NCBI RefSeq assembly: GCF_024979315.1
Contig: NZ_JANLCK010000001.1
Coordinates: 124,001 to 188,000 of the forward strand
From: Herbiconiux oxytropis
GTDB taxonomy: Bacteria; Actinomycetota; Actinomycetes; Actinomycetales; Microbacteriaceae
Reading direction: 5' to 3'
DNA: 64,000 bases
The position numbers and the translations under genes were made by a program. The notes under the pieces were generated by a model, which saw only the letters and a list, made by a program, of their open reading frames with translations, ran no database searches and was not told the origin of the DNA. This document shows, one piece after another, positions 22,450 through 32,212 of this stretch (position 1 is the stretch's first letter; every line of letters starts with the position of its first letter).

Positions 22450-24606
22450 GTGGCAGCTACGCGCAAGAAACCAGCGGCATCGTCGGCGGCGCCGGCCGAG
22501 AAGACCGCCCCCGTCAAGACTCCGGCCAAAAGCCCGACGAGCGCCGCGGCGACCACCGCGTCCGCACCCCCCACGACGTTCCAGCCCTCGATCGGCCGCA
22601 TCCCGGTGCTCGGGGTCTTCCCTCAGGTCGAGGGAGGCCGCTGGCCCGCCAAGGGCTTCGTGGGTGAGGTGATCCCGTTCGGCGCCCTGGTGTTCCGCGA
22701 GGGCCACGACGCGGTCGGCGCGCACCTCGAGCTCGAAGCGCCCGACGGCACCGTGATCGACCGTCCGCTCACCCGCACCCACAGCTGGGACGACGAGTGG
22801 CGGGGCCTCGCGCAGGTCACGAGCGAGGGCGACTGGCGCTTCCGCATCCGCTCCTACTCCGACGACTACGCCACCTGGGAGCACAACGCCGGCATCAAGA
22901 TCGCCGCGGGCGTCGACGTCGAGCTCATGTTCGCCCTCGGCGCCGAGCTCTTCGCGCGCCTGGCCGCCGAGAGCTCGCGGCCCGAGGCCGACCGGGCGCT
23001 CTTCGCCGAGGTCGCCGCCACGCTCGGCGCCACCGCAGGGCCGCAGACCGAGCGGCTCGCCTCCGCCTACCAGAAGTCTGTGACGGATGCCCTGGCCGTG
23101 CGCCCGGCCGAGAGCCTCGTCACGCACTCCGCGTGGCATCCGCTGCGCGTGGAGCGCACCCGCGCGGGCTCGGGCGCCTGGTACGAGTTCTTCCCCCGCT
23201 CGATCGGTGCGGAGCAGGACGCCGACGGCACCTGGCGGAGCGGCACCTTCCGCACCGCCGCCGAACGCCTCCCGGCCGTGGCCGCCATGGGATTCGACGT
23301 GCTCTACCTGCCGCCCATCCACCCCATCGGCGAGGCGTTCCGCAAGGGCCGCAACAACACCCTCGACCCGCAGCCGGGCGATCCGGGCTCGCCCTGGGCG
23401 ATCGGCGGCGCGGCCGGCGGTCACGACGCCGTGCACCCGGATCTCGGCACGCTCGAGGACTTCGACCGCTTCGTGGCCGAGGCCAAGGAGGCCGGGCTCG
23501 AGATCGCGCTCGACTTCGCCCTGCAGGCCTCGCCCGACCATCCGTGGGTGAAAGAGCACCCGGAGTGGTTCACGACCCTCCCGGACGGCACGATCGCCTA
23601 CGCGGAGAACCCGCCGAAGAAGTACCAGGACATCTACCCGATCAACTTCGACAACGATCCCGCCGGGATCCGCGCCGAGGCGCTCCGCCTGCTGGAGTTC
23701 TGGATCGCTCGAGGCGTGTCGATCTTCCGTGTCGACAATCCGCACACGAAGCCGCTCGACTTCTGGGAGTGGGTCATCCACGAGGTCAACGCCGCGCATC
23801 CGGAGGTCGTCTTCCTCGCCGAGGCCTTCACCCGGCCGGCCGCCATGCAGGGCCTCGCGAAGGTGGGCTTCCAGCAGTCGTACACCTACTTCACCTGGCG
23901 GAACACGAAGGAGGAGATCGAGGAGTTCTTCACCTCGATCTCCGAGGAGACCGACGCGTTCTTCCGGCCCAACCTGTTCGTCAACACCCCCGACATCCTC
24001 ACGGAGTACCTGCAGTTCGGCGGCACCGCCGCCTACCGCATCCGGGCTGTGCTTGCGGCCACCGGTGCTCCCACCTGGGGCGTCTACTCGGGCTACGAGC
24101 TGATCGAGAACGTCGCGCGCCCCGGCGCCGACGAGAACCTCGACAACGAGAAGTACGAGTACAAGCCGCGCGACTTCGTGGCGGCCGAGGCGGCAGGGCG
24201 CTCGATCGCGGAGGACATCACGCGACTGAACGCCATCCGCCGCGTGCACCCGGCGCTCGGGCAGCTGCGGAACCTCCGGTTCCACGGCAGCGATGACGAC
24301 TCGATCGTGGTCTACTCCAAGCACCTCGACGGCGAGTTCACCCCTGACGGCGTCTCCGACACGGTGATCGTGGTCGTGAACGTCGACCCGCACTCCGTGC
24401 GCGAGACCACCGTGCACCTCGACCTCACCGAGTTCGGGCTCCAGCCGGGCGCCGTCTTCGGCGTGACCGACCTTCTGAGCGGCAATCACTGGGAGTGGTC
24501 CGATCACAACTACGTGCGGCTGGATGCCTTCACGCAGCCCGCGCACATCCTGCACGTCAGTCCGCCGGTCGACGACGCGCATCCCGAGACGGAACGAGAC
24601 TCCTGA
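22450..24606 (+). CDS. glgE: Alpha-1,4-glucan:maltose-1-phosphate maltosyltransferase
   Basis: The 718-residue GH13_3 enzyme lengthens alpha-1,4-glucan chains with maltose units from maltose 1-phosphate. A 45-residue Ala/Lys/Pro-rich N-terminus is followed by a beta domain, a dimer-forming helical domain and the barrel. Catalytic residues are the nucleophile Asp near 429 in [16 protein letters not shown] and Glu near 458 in [14 protein letters not shown]. The stop overlaps the glgB start (TGATG), so the two are coupled. The usual donors of substrate, TreS and Pep2, are not neighbours here. Confidence 0.96.
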   Translation: MAATRKKPAASSAAPAEKTAPVKTPAKSPTSAAATTASAPPTTFQPSIGRIPVLGVFPQVEGGRWPAKGFVGEVIPFGALVFREGHDAVGAHLELEAPDGTVIDRPLTRTHSWDDEWRGLAQVTSEGDWRFRIRSYSDDYATWEHNAGIKIAAGVDVELMFALGAELFARLAAESSRPEADRALFAEVAATLGATAGPQTERLASAYQKSVTDALAVRPAESLVTHSAWHPLRVERTRAGSGAWYEFFPRSIGAEQDADGTWRSGTFRTAAERLPAVAAMGFDVLYLPPIHPIGEAFRKGRNNTLDPQPGDPGSPWAIGGAAGGHDAVHPDLGTLEDFDRFVAEAKEAGLEIALDFALQASPDHPWVKEHPEWFTTLPDGTIAYAENPPKKYQDIYPINFDNDPAGIRAEALRLLEFWIARGVSIFRVDNPHTKPLDFWEWVIHEVNAAHPEVVFLAEAFTRPAAMQGLAKVGFQQSYTYFTWRNTKEEIEEFFTSISEETDAFFRPNLFVNTPDILTEYLQFGGTAAYRIRAVLAATGAPTWGVYSGYELIENVARPGADENLDNEKYEYKPRDFVAAEAAGRSIAEDITRLNAIRRVHPALGQLRNLRFHGSDDDSIVVYSKHLDGEFTPDGVSDTVIVVVNVDPHSVRETTVHLDLTEFGLQPGAVFGVTDLLSGNHWEWSDHNYVRLDAFTQPAHILHVSPPVDDAHPETERDS

Positions 24607-26825
24607 TGACGCTGCCCATCCCCTCCGCAGCCCCCGCCCTCCCCGAGATCCCCGTCGAGACGCTCGACGCCGTCGCGGCCGGCAGCTATTACGACCCGCA
24701 CTCGGTGCTCGGCCAGCACCTTGTCGAGCTGCCGGGTGTCAGCGACCCGGTCACGGTCATCCGCTCGCTGCGGCCGCTCGCCCGCGAGGTGACCGCGGTG
24801 CTCGCGAACGGCGCCCGCGTCGATCTCGCCCACCTGCACGCCGGCATCTGGCAGGGCCACACCCTCACGGGGCTCTCGGACTACACGATCGAGGCGCACT
24901 ACGACGACGACAGCACCTGGACCGCCGACGACCCGTACCGCTTCTCCCCCACGCTCGGCGAGCTCGACCTGCACCTGATCGGCGAGGGCAGGCACGAGAC
25001 GCTCTGGGAGGTGCTCGGCGCCCGCGTCGAGGAGAAGTGGGGCGTCGACGCCGGTTTCCCCGGAACCGCGTTCGCCGTGTGGGCGCCGCACGCCAGGGCC
25101 GTCCGTGTGATCGGCGACTTCAACGGCTGGGACGGTGTGCGCCACGCCATGCGGAGCCTCGGCGGCACCGGGGTCTGGGAGATCTTCATCCCTGAGCTCG
25201 CGGCCGGAGCCAACTACAAGTACGAGATCCTCACCCAGCACGGCCAGTGGGTGAGCCGGGCCGACCCGATGGCCCGCGGCACCGAGGTGCCCCCGCTCAC
25301 GGCCTCACGGATCGACAACACGAACTACGCCTGGAACGACGGCGAGTGGATGACGAAGCGCGCCGAGACGGATCCGCACACGCAGCCGATGAGCGTCTAC
25401 GAGATGCACGTGGGCTCCTGGAAGCTCGGACTCGACTACCGCACCCTCGCCGACGAGCTCATCCCCTACCTGCAGCACCTCGGTTTCACGCACGTGGAGT
25501 TCATGCCGCTCGCCGAGCACCCGTTCGGCGGCTCGTGGGGCTACCAGGTCACCTCCTACTACGCACCCTCGTCGCGCTTCGGCTCGCCCGACGACCTGCG
25601 CTACCTGATCGATCGGCTGCACCAGGCCGGCATCGGCGTGCTCGTCGACTGGGTGCCCGGGCACTTCCCCAAGGACGAGTGGGCGCTCGCCCGCTTCGAC
25701 GGTGAGCCCCTCTACGAGCACTCGGACCCTCGTCGCGGCGAGCAGCCCGACTGGGGAACTCTCGTGTTCGACTTCGGCAACAGCCAGGTACGCAACTTCC
25801 TCGTGGCGAACGCCCTCTACTGGTTCGACGAGTTCCACATCGACGGTCTGCGCGTCGACGCGGTCGCCAGCATGCTCTACCTCGACTACAGCCGGAAAGA
25901 CGGCGAGTGGCTGCCCAACCAGTACGGCGGGCGCGAGAACCTCGAGGCCATCAGCATGCTGCAGGAGGTCAACGCCACGGCCTACCGCAAGTACCCCGGC
26001 ATCGTGATGATCGCCGAGGAGTCGACCTCGTGGCCTGGCGTCACGCACGCCACGAACCGCGGCGGGCTCGGCTTCGGCATGAAATGGAACATGGGCTGGA
26101 TGCACGACACCCTCGAGTACATCGAGGAGGATCCCGTGAACCGCAGCTACCACCACGGCAAGATCACCTTCTCGTTCATCTACGCCTTCAGCGAGAACTT
26201 CATGCTGCCGATCTCGCACGACGAGGTCGTGCACGGCAAGGGCTCGCTGCTCAGCAAGATGCCGGGCGACCACTGGCAGAAGCTCGCGAACCTGCGCGCC
26301 TACCTGGGCTTCATGTGGGCGCACCCCGGCAAGCAGCTGCTGTTCATGGGCCAGGAATTCGGTCAGCCCTCCGAGTGGAGCGAGGAGCGCGGACTCGACT
26401 GGTGGATCCTCGACCAGCCGGTGCACCAGCAGCTGCACGCGCTCGTGGGGCACCTCAACCGCGTCTACCGGGAGAACCCCGCCCTCTGGGCGCTCGACAA
26501 CGAGCCCGCGGGCTTCGAGTGGATCGACGGCGGCTCGGCGTCGCAGAACCTCGTGTCGTTCCTCCGCTGGGACTCCGACGGCAACCCGATCGCCGTGCTG
26601 ATGAACTTCTCCGGCGCCCCCGTGGGCCCGTACCGCGTGGGCCTGCCCTTCGGCGGCCGCTGGGACGAGCTCGTCAACACCGACGCCGTCGAGTACGGCG
26701 GCTCGGGCGTCGGCAACTACGGCTCGGTCGAGGCGGAGTACGTGCCCTGGTCGGGGAGGCCGGCGTCGGTGGAACTGACGTTGCCGCCGCTGGCGGCTTT
26801 GTTCCTGAAGCCCTATCGGGCTTGA
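24606..26825 (+). CDS. glgB: 1,4-alpha-glucan branching enzyme
   Basis: The 739-residue GH13_9 enzyme makes alpha-1,6 branches in the glucan built by GlgE. Two N-terminal beta modules, including a CBM48 ([20 protein letters not shown] near 155-175), precede the barrel. Catalytic Asp lies near 418 in [13 protein letters not shown], Glu near 471 in [13 protein letters not shown] and Asp in [14 protein letters not shown]. The chosen ATG overlaps the glgE stop by one nt. It ends 18 nt before a long inverted-repeat element. Confidence 0.97.
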   Translation: MTLPIPSAAPALPEIPVETLDAVAAGSYYDPHSVLGQHLVELPGVSDPVTVIRSLRPLAREVTAVLANGARVDLAHLHAGIWQGHTLTGLSDYTIEAHYDDDSTWTADDPYRFSPTLGELDLHLIGEGRHETLWEVLGARVEEKWGVDAGFPGTAFAVWAPHARAVRVIGDFNGWDGVRHAMRSLGGTGVWEIFIPELAAGANYKYEILTQHGQWVSRADPMARGTEVPPLTASRIDNTNYAWNDGEWMTKRAETDPHTQPMSVYEMHVGSWKLGLDYRTLADELIPYLQHLGFTHVEFMPLAEHPFGGSWGYQVTSYYAPSSRFGSPDDLRYLIDRLHQAGIGVLVDWVPGHFPKDEWALARFDGEPLYEHSDPRRGEQPDWGTLVFDFGNSQVRNFLVANALYWFDEFHIDGLRVDAVASMLYLDYSRKDGEWLPNQYGGRENLEAISMLQEVNATAYRKYPGIVMIAEESTSWPGVTHATNRGGLGFGMKWNMGWMHDTLEYIEEDPVNRSYHHGKITFSFIYAFSENFMLPISHDEVVHGKGSLLSKMPGDHWQKLANLRAYLGFMWAHPGKQLLFMGQEFGQPSEWSEERGLDWWILDQPVHQQLHALVGHLNRVYRENPALWALDNEPAGFEWIDGGSASQNLVSFLRWDSDGNPIAVLMNFSGAPVGPYRVGLPFGGRWDELVNTDAVEYGGSGVGNYGSVEAEYVPWSGRPASVELTLPPLAALFLKPYRA

Positions 26826-26843
26826 GGGAGAGATTATTTATCT

Positions 26844-27116
26844 GCGCCGGTCCCCGCCCGGCGCAGGCGGACATGCTTCGGTGAGGTCGCTCACGCGGCC
26901 TCGCCGGCGCCCTGGGTCGTCTAAGAACGGCCAGCGGCTTTCAGCACCGTGCAGAAGTTCCGGTGAATGACGTGGGGGATGTAGTCGTCGCCTGCCAGGA
27001 ATGACGATGCGGGTGATGCGAACGCGACCGGCCCTACTCGACGACCCAGGGTGACGGCGAGGCCGCGACAGCGACCTCACCGGAACATGTCGCGCGCGCC
27101 GGGCGGGGACCGGCGC
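26844..27116. repeat. MITE-like element: 273 bp with 76-77-bp inverted ends
   Basis: This fills most of the 338-nt gap between convergent glgB and the CnoX-like gene. The left arm 26844-26920 and right arm 27041-27116 are inverted copies. The outermost 21 nt are perfect and about seven changes are spread over the rest. Further perfect blocks are GTGAGGTCGC and CCTGGGTCGT. The 120-nt centre has no gene with a start codon. On the minus strand an open frame without a start ends at TAG (26923-26921) and reads AGDDYIPHVIHRNFC. I see no clear target-site duplication. It may be a non-autonomous mobile element or a structured terminator/RNA. Confidence 0.8.
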
Positions 27117-27163
27117 GCCAACTAGCACAGCCGTCCCACCCACCGACTAGTTCCGCCGTGCTG

Positions 27164-28144
27164 TCAATACAGCAGCCCCGCCAGCCTGCGCCGCGCCCCC
27201 GCCACCCGCGGGTCATCCGTGCCCACGACCTCGAAGAGCTCCAGCAGGCGGGTGCGGACGGTGTTCTTGCCGTCGGGGTCCTGTTTCGGGAAGAGGTCGA
27301 GCAGGCGGCCGAAGGCGTCGTCGATGTGGCCGCCCGAGAGGTCGAGGTCGGCCACTAGGAGCTGCGCGTCGAGGTCGTCGGGCGCCTCGGCGGCAGCGGC
27401 GCGGATCTCGTCGAGCGACTTGTCCTGCAGGCGCGCGAGCAGCTGCACCTGGGCGAGGCCGGCGACCGCGAGCAGGTCGCGCGGGTTCTGCGCGATGGCG
27501 GTCTGGTATTCGGCGATGGCGAGGGCGTAGTCGCCCTTCTCGATCGCTTCGTAGGCCTCCGCGTGGTGCGGCGGCAGCGGCTCCTCCACGGGCTCGCCCG
27601 CGTCCGCGACGGATGCGTCGGCACCGGCCACCGAGACCGTCCCGGTGACGCCGTTCTGGGCCGCGAGCTGCAGCACCTGCTCGAGCACGGCGCGCAGCTC
27701 CTCCTCGGGGTAGGTGCCCTGGAAGAGCGAAAGCGGCCGGCCGCCCACGAGAGCGGCGACCGTGGGAACCGACTGGGCCTGGAACGCTTGGGCGAGCTGC
27801 GGGTTCTCCTGCGCCTCGACGCCCACGAGCACGAGCCTGCCGGCGTACTCCGTGACGAGCTTCACCAGCAGTGCGGTGAGCTCCTTGCTCGCCTCGGCCC
27901 AGTCGGCCTTGAGGTCGACGATCACGGGGACCGTGTTCGAGAGCTCGATGTAGCCCGTGAAGTTCGCGTCGGTGCCCTCGAGCACGAGCGAGGGCAGGGT
28001 GCCCACAGGCGCTCCCTCGGCTCCCGGCGCCGGAACCCCGGGTGTAGCAGCAGCGGCGCCCGCAGGGGCGTTCGCCCGGTTCACGAGCGACGAGAGGTCG
28101 ACGGCACCGCGGAGGTTGCCGACGGAGGGCGGGGGCATGGTCAC
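27164..28144 (-). CDS. CnoX/YbbN-like thioredoxin-fold TPR protein lacking the CxxC site
   Basis: The 326-residue protein has an N-terminal low-complexity stretch (1-50), a thioredoxin fold (about 55-165) and a TPR-like C-terminal half (about 205-326, AYEAIEKGDYALAIAEYQTA). Where thioredoxin has WCxxC it has DWAEAS, so redox activity is unlikely. E. coli CnoX is a chaperone-holdase linked to GroEL; a similar cytosolic chaperone role is inferred. The GTG start overlaps the upstream gene's TGA by 4 nt; an ATG two codons downstream (28138) is possible. It is coupled to the large membrane protein gene. Confidence 0.85.
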   Translation of the reverse strand: MTMPPPSVGNLRGAVDLSSLVNRANAPAGAAAATPGVPAPGAEGAPVGTLPSLVLEGTDANFTGYIELSNTVPVIVDLKADWAEASKELTALLVKLVTEYAGRLVLVGVEAQENPQLAQAFQAQSVPTVAALVGGRPLSLFQGTYPEEELRAVLEQVLQLAAQNGVTGTVSVAGADASVADAGEPVEEPLPPHHAEAYEAIEKGDYALAIAEYQTAIAQNPRDLLAVAGLAQVQLLARLQDKSLDEIRAAAAEAPDDLDAQLLVADLDLSGGHIDDAFGRLLDLFPKQDPDGKNTVRTRLLELFEVVGTDDPRVAGARRRLAGLLY

Positions 28145-29955
28145 GGGAGCTCCTTCGCACTGACGAGGCCCTGGGTGAAGCCGAGCAGCTCGGCCTTCGA
28201 GGTGTCACCCGAGGGCGGGATGTAGAACAGCAGCTGGTAGTCGTAGACGGCCTCGGTGCCCTTGGCGGTCTCGTCGATGCCCGACAGCGCTTTGACGGCG
28301 CCCTGGGTGCTGATGGTGGCGCCGGACTCCACGGGGCGCACCGTCTCCGACTCGCGAAGCTCCACCGCCACGAGGGCGCCCGAGGCGCTCGTGGCGAGGG
28401 CGATGTTCTGGCCCGCTGCCGGCACCTGGGCGAACTCGATCGACGCGGTGTCGGAGAAGCCGGCCTTCTTGTCGGCCTTGTACTGCGCGCCGACCTGGGT
28501 GCGCAGGGTGTCGCCCTCCGGGTCGATGAGGTCGATGTACTGGCTGGTGTCGCCGGTGGTGAGGATGTCGGCGTAGGCCGTCTTCAGCTCGTCCGGCGTC
28601 ATCTGCAGCAGCTTCGTGTCCGGCGCGAGCCGCGTGGTGCCCACACTGGCGGCGGCCACGGGTGGCAGGCTCGTGTCGGGCTCGAGCGTGATCTCGTAGG
28701 AGACCTTGTAATTCGAGCGCGGGGTCTCCTGCACGAGCATGAGGGCGACGGGCGGCACGACCGTGTCCTCCCCCTGCACGATGGTGAAGACCGTCTTGGG
28801 CCACACCGAGCTCGCCTGCGGCAGCACGACCTGCAGGGGTCCGGCGGGGATGGCCTGCGGAGCCGGGTACTCGGGGTATGCGGCCCGGATGGCGTAGGTC
28901 GCCGAGCGCAGTTCGAGCGCGGGCCCGGAGAACCGCTGGGAGAGCAGATCGGTGTTCGACGAGGCGTCGGCCTCGGCGGTGACCCCGGAGATGGCCGAGA
29001 CGATGGCGGCGAGCTGCGCCTCGGTCACGGCGGGGGTGGGCGTGTCCTCGTCGACGGCCTCGGTGGGCTGCGCGTCGGCGCCGGGGGTGCTCGAGGGCTC
29101 GGGCGTCGGAGTCACCGTCTCGGCGGCATCGGTCGACGCGGTCTGGGGGGCCGCCTGGGGCCAGTAGTCGGAGGAGCAGCCGCCGAGCGCGAGCACGGAG
29201 ACCAGCGCGACGGGTGCGGCGATCAAGGGGGCGATGGAGCGCCGGCCGCGCTTCACGCCGGACTCGATGCCGTTGGTGCGCGACGGGCTGAACCGCTTGC
29301 CCTTGGGCAGTGCCGGCGGCTTCCGGCGGGGTCGCTGCGAGCGGCGCATGTCGAGGAGGCCGAGCACGAGGAGCACGAGTCCGGCGAGAAGGAACGCGAC
29401 GCCCGCCACGATCAGGGGCCCCACCCACGGCGTGGCGTTCGGGATCGGCCACGACAGGCGCACGGTCGTGGGCGCCGGCTGGGTGCCGTCCGACGCCACG
29501 AGCACCGAGTACCCGGCGGGCAGGCTCAGCGTGCGGTACATGGCGTCGTCGGTCTGGAACTGCTCGAGCCAGAGGTCGCTGCCCGCCGGGTCGGCGGATC
29601 CGCTCGCCACGTTCTCGGCGCCTTCGGGGTCGGCCTCGACCGTGGTGGAGGAGAGCTCGCCGGTCTCGGCGTCGTAGCCGATGGTGTCGTAGGTGGAGCC
29701 CTGGAGCCAGGCCTCGACATCCGAGGTTCGGCCGTAGGCGGCGAAGACCGTGTCGCTGCCCGAGAGCACGAGGGTCTGGTTGCCCTCGTGGGTGAGCAGG
29801 GTCGAACTGTCGATCATGGCGTAGGGCGCACCGCCCTCGAGCTGCACCGAGGAGGTGACGGTGCTGGGGGGAAGGAACACCGTTCGTTGCGCGACACCGA
29901 CGCCGATCAGCGCGGTCGCGATGATGAAGGCGAAGATGGCGAAGATGAAGCGCAC
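28141..29955 (-). CDS. Large membrane/lipoprotein-like protein of unknown function
   Basis: I do not recognise a characterised family. The 604-residue product starts at a GTG with AGGAG five nt upstream (complement of 29961-29965); a TTG five codons earlier is weaker. It has a hydrophobic segment at 2-23, an extracytoplasmic beta-like region to about 175, a second segment at about 178-202, a very basic linker, and a third segment ending in VLALGGC with Cys near 260. The rest (about 261-604) is Thr/Pro/Ala-rich and then globular. The third segment looks like a lipoprotein signal inside the protein. It is coupled to the CnoX-like gene and diverges from the AI-2E-family gene. Confidence 0.8.
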   Translation of the reverse strand: MRFIFAIFAFIIATALIGVGVAQRTVFLPPSTVTSSVQLEGGAPYAMIDSSTLLTHEGNQTLVLSGSDTVFAAYGRTSDVEAWLQGSTYDTIGYDAETGELSSTTVEADPEGAENVASGSADPAGSDLWLEQFQTDDAMYRTLSLPAGYSVLVASDGTQPAPTTVRLSWPIPNATPWVGPLIVAGVAFLLAGLVLLVLGLLDMRRSQRPRRKPPALPKGKRFSPSRTNGIESGVKRGRRSIAPLIAAPVALVSVLALGGCSSDYWPQAAPQTASTDAAETVTPTPEPSSTPGADAQPTEAVDEDTPTPAVTEAQLAAIVSAISGVTAEADASSNTDLLSQRFSGPALELRSATYAIRAAYPEYPAPQAIPAGPLQVVLPQASSVWPKTVFTIVQGEDTVVPPVALMLVQETPRSNYKVSYEITLEPDTSLPPVAAASVGTTRLAPDTKLLQMTPDELKTAYADILTTGDTSQYIDLIDPEGDTLRTQVGAQYKADKKAGFSDTASIEFAQVPAAGQNIALATSASGALVAVELRESETVRPVESGATISTQGAVKALSGIDETAKGTEAVYDYQLLFYIPPSGDTSKAELLGFTQGLVSAKELP

Positions 29956-30085
29956 GAATACTCCTGACAAAAGACATTAAAAGATAGCCGATGGAGCAGG
30001 GCGACCCACTCAGGCTACGTCCAGGCGGCATCCACCCCTAGTATTGAGCAACGCCTGACCGGCCGAGCCTCCCGAGGAGCCATCG

Positions 30086-31141
30086 TTGAAGATCCAGAAC
30101 GCCTTCACTCTGGGGCTCGTGGCCACATTGGGTGTGGGTGTCGGCCTACTGATCCTTGGGGCCGTGGCCTCTCTGGCCACCATCCTCACCTACATCGGGG
30201 TGGCGATCTTCGTGGCCCTCGGTCTCGATCCGATCATCTCCTGGCTCGAGCGCAAGCACTGGCCGAGGTGGCTCGCCATCCTCACCGTGCTGGTCGCGGT
30301 TCTGGGCGTGTTCACAGGCCTGGTGTTCGCCGTGGTGCCGATCATCGTCGAGCAGACCTCCCAGCTCATCGACCTCGTTCCCACCCTCGTCAACCAGCTG
30401 CTCGACCGCCAATGGCGCACGAACCTCACCGAGCAGCTCGGCGGCTTCATCGACGTCGAGGAGGTCTACAACGCGATCCTCACCTACTTCCAGGACGCCA
30501 GCAACGTCACGGCCCTCGCCGGCGGCGCGCTCCAGGTGGGGATCGGGATCGCGAGCGGACTCTTCGGCGTGATCATCGTGCTCATCCTCACCCTCTACTT
30601 CACGGCATCGCTGAACGGAATGAAGCGCGCGGTCTACCGCCTCGTGCCGGCCTCGAAGCGGGAGCGCTTCGCCGATTTGAGCGAGCAGGTCACGGGTGCC
30701 GTCGGCCGCTACGTCGTGGGGCAGATCAGCCTCGCACTCTGCAACGGCGTGCTGAGCTTCATCTTCCTCTCCATCATCCAGGCTCCCTTCCCCGCCGTGC
30801 TCGCCTTCCTCGCGGGCATGCTCTCGCTCATCCCGCTCGTCGGCACCATCTCGGGCTCGACCATCATCGTGCTGGTCTGCCTGATCCCGGGACTCGGCTC
30901 CCCTCTCACCGCGCTCGTCGCCGCCATCTACTACATCGTCTACATGCAGGTCGAGGCCTACCTCCTGAGCCCCAAGATCATGAACCGCGCGGTGTCGGTG
31001 CCCGGCTCGATCGTCGTGATCGCCGCTCTCGCCGGCGGCACCCTGCTCGGCGTGCTCGGCGCGCTCATCGCCATCCCCATCGCCGCGTCGTTCCTGCTCA
31101 TCATCAAGCAGGTCGTGATCCCGATCCAGAACGAACGCTGA
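30086..31141 (+). CDS. AI-2E family transporter (YdiK/PerM-like permease)
   Basis: The 351-residue protein has about eight transmembrane segments. Family features are the N-terminal pair of helices, a polar stretch (about 90-145), and LIPLVGTISGSTIIVLVCLI followed by SPKIMNRAVSVPGSIVVIAA. Members have been linked to AI-2 export, ion antiport and general efflux, so no substrate is assigned. The TTG start has GAGGAG about eight nt upstream. It converges on the hydrolase gene with a 6-nt gap. Confidence 0.9.
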   Translation: MKIQNAFTLGLVATLGVGVGLLILGAVASLATILTYIGVAIFVALGLDPIISWLERKHWPRWLAILTVLVAVLGVFTGLVFAVVPIIVEQTSQLIDLVPTLVNQLLDRQWRTNLTEQLGGFIDVEEVYNAILTYFQDASNVTALAGGALQVGIGIASGLFGVIIVLILTLYFTASLNGMKRAVYRLVPASKRERFADLSEQVTGAVGRYVVGQISLALCNGVLSFIFLSIIQAPFPAVLAFLAGMLSLIPLVGTISGSTIIVLVCLIPGLGSPLTALVAAIYYIVYMQVEAYLLSPKIMNRAVSVPGSIVVIAALAGGTLLGVLGALIAIPIAASFLLIIKQVVIPIQNER

Positions 31142-31147
31142 GGCCCG

Positions 31148-31867
31148 CTACGCGTCGTAGCTCGTCGGCAGCGGGTAGGCGGGAGCGTTGACCCGCGCCA
31201 CGATCTCGTCGAGCACGCGCCGCACCTGCTGCTCCCCCACCCAGAGGTGCTTGCCGCCCTCGACGGCCACGAGCTCGAGCTCGGGCACCGAGGCGAACCG
31301 CTCGCGCGCCTCGTCCGGCCGCAGGTAGTCGTCGAGCTCGGGCACGATCGCCACGAGCGCCTTGCCGTTGCCTGCCCACGCGGCGACCTCCTCGGCCGAC
31401 GCACGGTGAAGCGGCGGCGAGAGCAGGATGGCGCCCTCGATCGGGTACGCCGCCCCGTACTTGAGAGCGAGCTCGGTGCCGAACGACCAGCCCACGATCC
31501 ACGGGTTGGGCAGCCCCTGCTCGGCCACGAAGTCCATCGCCGCCTTCACGTCGAAGCGCTCGGCGTCGCCGCCGTCGAAAGTGCCCTCGCTCGTGCCGCG
31601 CGGCGACTCGACACCGCGCAGGTTGAATCGCAGCACCGCCACGTCGGCGAGGGCGGGCAGGCGTGCTGCGGCCTTCCGCAGCACGTGCGAGTCCATGAAG
31701 CCGCCGTGGGTGGGCAGCGGATGCAGCGTCACGAGCGTGGCCACCGGGTCGCCCGAGAGCGGGGTCGCGAGCTCGCCCACGAGGGTGAGCCCGTCGTCGG
31801 TGTGCAGCTCGATGTCCTCGCGGCGGGCGGGCAGCTCGGTGGAGCTGCGGATCTCGTGGACGGCCAT
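31148..31867 (-). CDS. Alpha/beta-hydrolase of the CocE/dienelactone-hydrolase-like type
   Basis: The 239-residue protein has the nucleophile elbow GWSFG (Ser near 130), an oxyanion segment LHPLPTHGGFMD, Asp in VPELDDYLRPDE and His in EGGKHLWVGE, giving a plausible Ser-Asp-His triad. There is no signal peptide. Similar small proteins occur widely in actinobacteria with unknown substrates. It follows the 103-residue protein gene by 5 nt and probably shares its message. Confidence 0.85.
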   Translation of the reverse strand: MAVHEIRSSTELPARREDIELHTDDGLTLVGELATPLSGDPVATLVTLHPLPTHGGFMDSHVLRKAAARLPALADVAVLRFNLRGVESPRGTSEGTFDGGDAERFDVKAAMDFVAEQGLPNPWIVGWSFGTELALKYGAAYPIEGAILLSPPLHRASAEEVAAWAGNGKALVAIVPELDDYLRPDEARERFASVPELELVAVEGGKHLWVGEQQVRRVLDEIVARVNAPAYPLPTSYDA

Positions 31868-31872
31868 GCTCG

Positions 31873-32184
31873 TCAGGCTCCGATCTTCCAGCAGTGGGTG
31901 TGCCAGTGGCGACGCGCCGCCAGGTCGCTCGCATCGCCCATCACGCCGTCAGCGCGCCAGGTCACGAGGTGGGCCGTTCCCGGGGCGATGGGCACGCTGC
32001 AGCCGGGGCAGGCATACGCCTTCACCGCGCTGGCCGCCGACACGGGCTGCACGTTCCACGAGCGGCCCTGGCGGTGCTCGGTGCGCCGCCAGCCCGCCAT
32101 CAGGTGGCTGAGGTCGCCCTCGTCGTCGCCGGCTCCACCGGCCGCCGGGCCACCGGGGCGGCGGGGGCGATTGCTGCGGGGCAT
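31873..32184 (-). CDS. Small conserved actinobacterial protein with CPGC and HWHTHCW motifs
   Basis: The 103-residue protein has an unstructured Gly/Arg/Pro N-terminus and a C-terminal module with CPGC near residues 59-62 and HWHTHCW near 93-99. These could bind one zinc. Proteins of this pattern are often labelled ATP/GTP-binding, but no nucleotide motif is visible. Function unknown. It lies between the antiporter and hydrolase genes on the same strand. Confidence 0.75.
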   Translation of the reverse strand: MPRSNRPRRPGGPAAGGAGDDEGDLSHLMAGWRRTEHRQGRSWNVQPVSAASAVKAYACPGCSVPIAPGTAHLVTWRADGVMGDASDLAARRHWHTHCWKIGA

Positions 32185-32212
32185 CCCCCCAGTCTACGAG
32201 CGGCTGCCCGCC

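Noticed and set aside
26838-27143. A minus-strand open frame across the inverted-repeat element
   Set aside because: It is explained by the repeat structure; its start and residues are not protein-like. I keep the element, not the gene.
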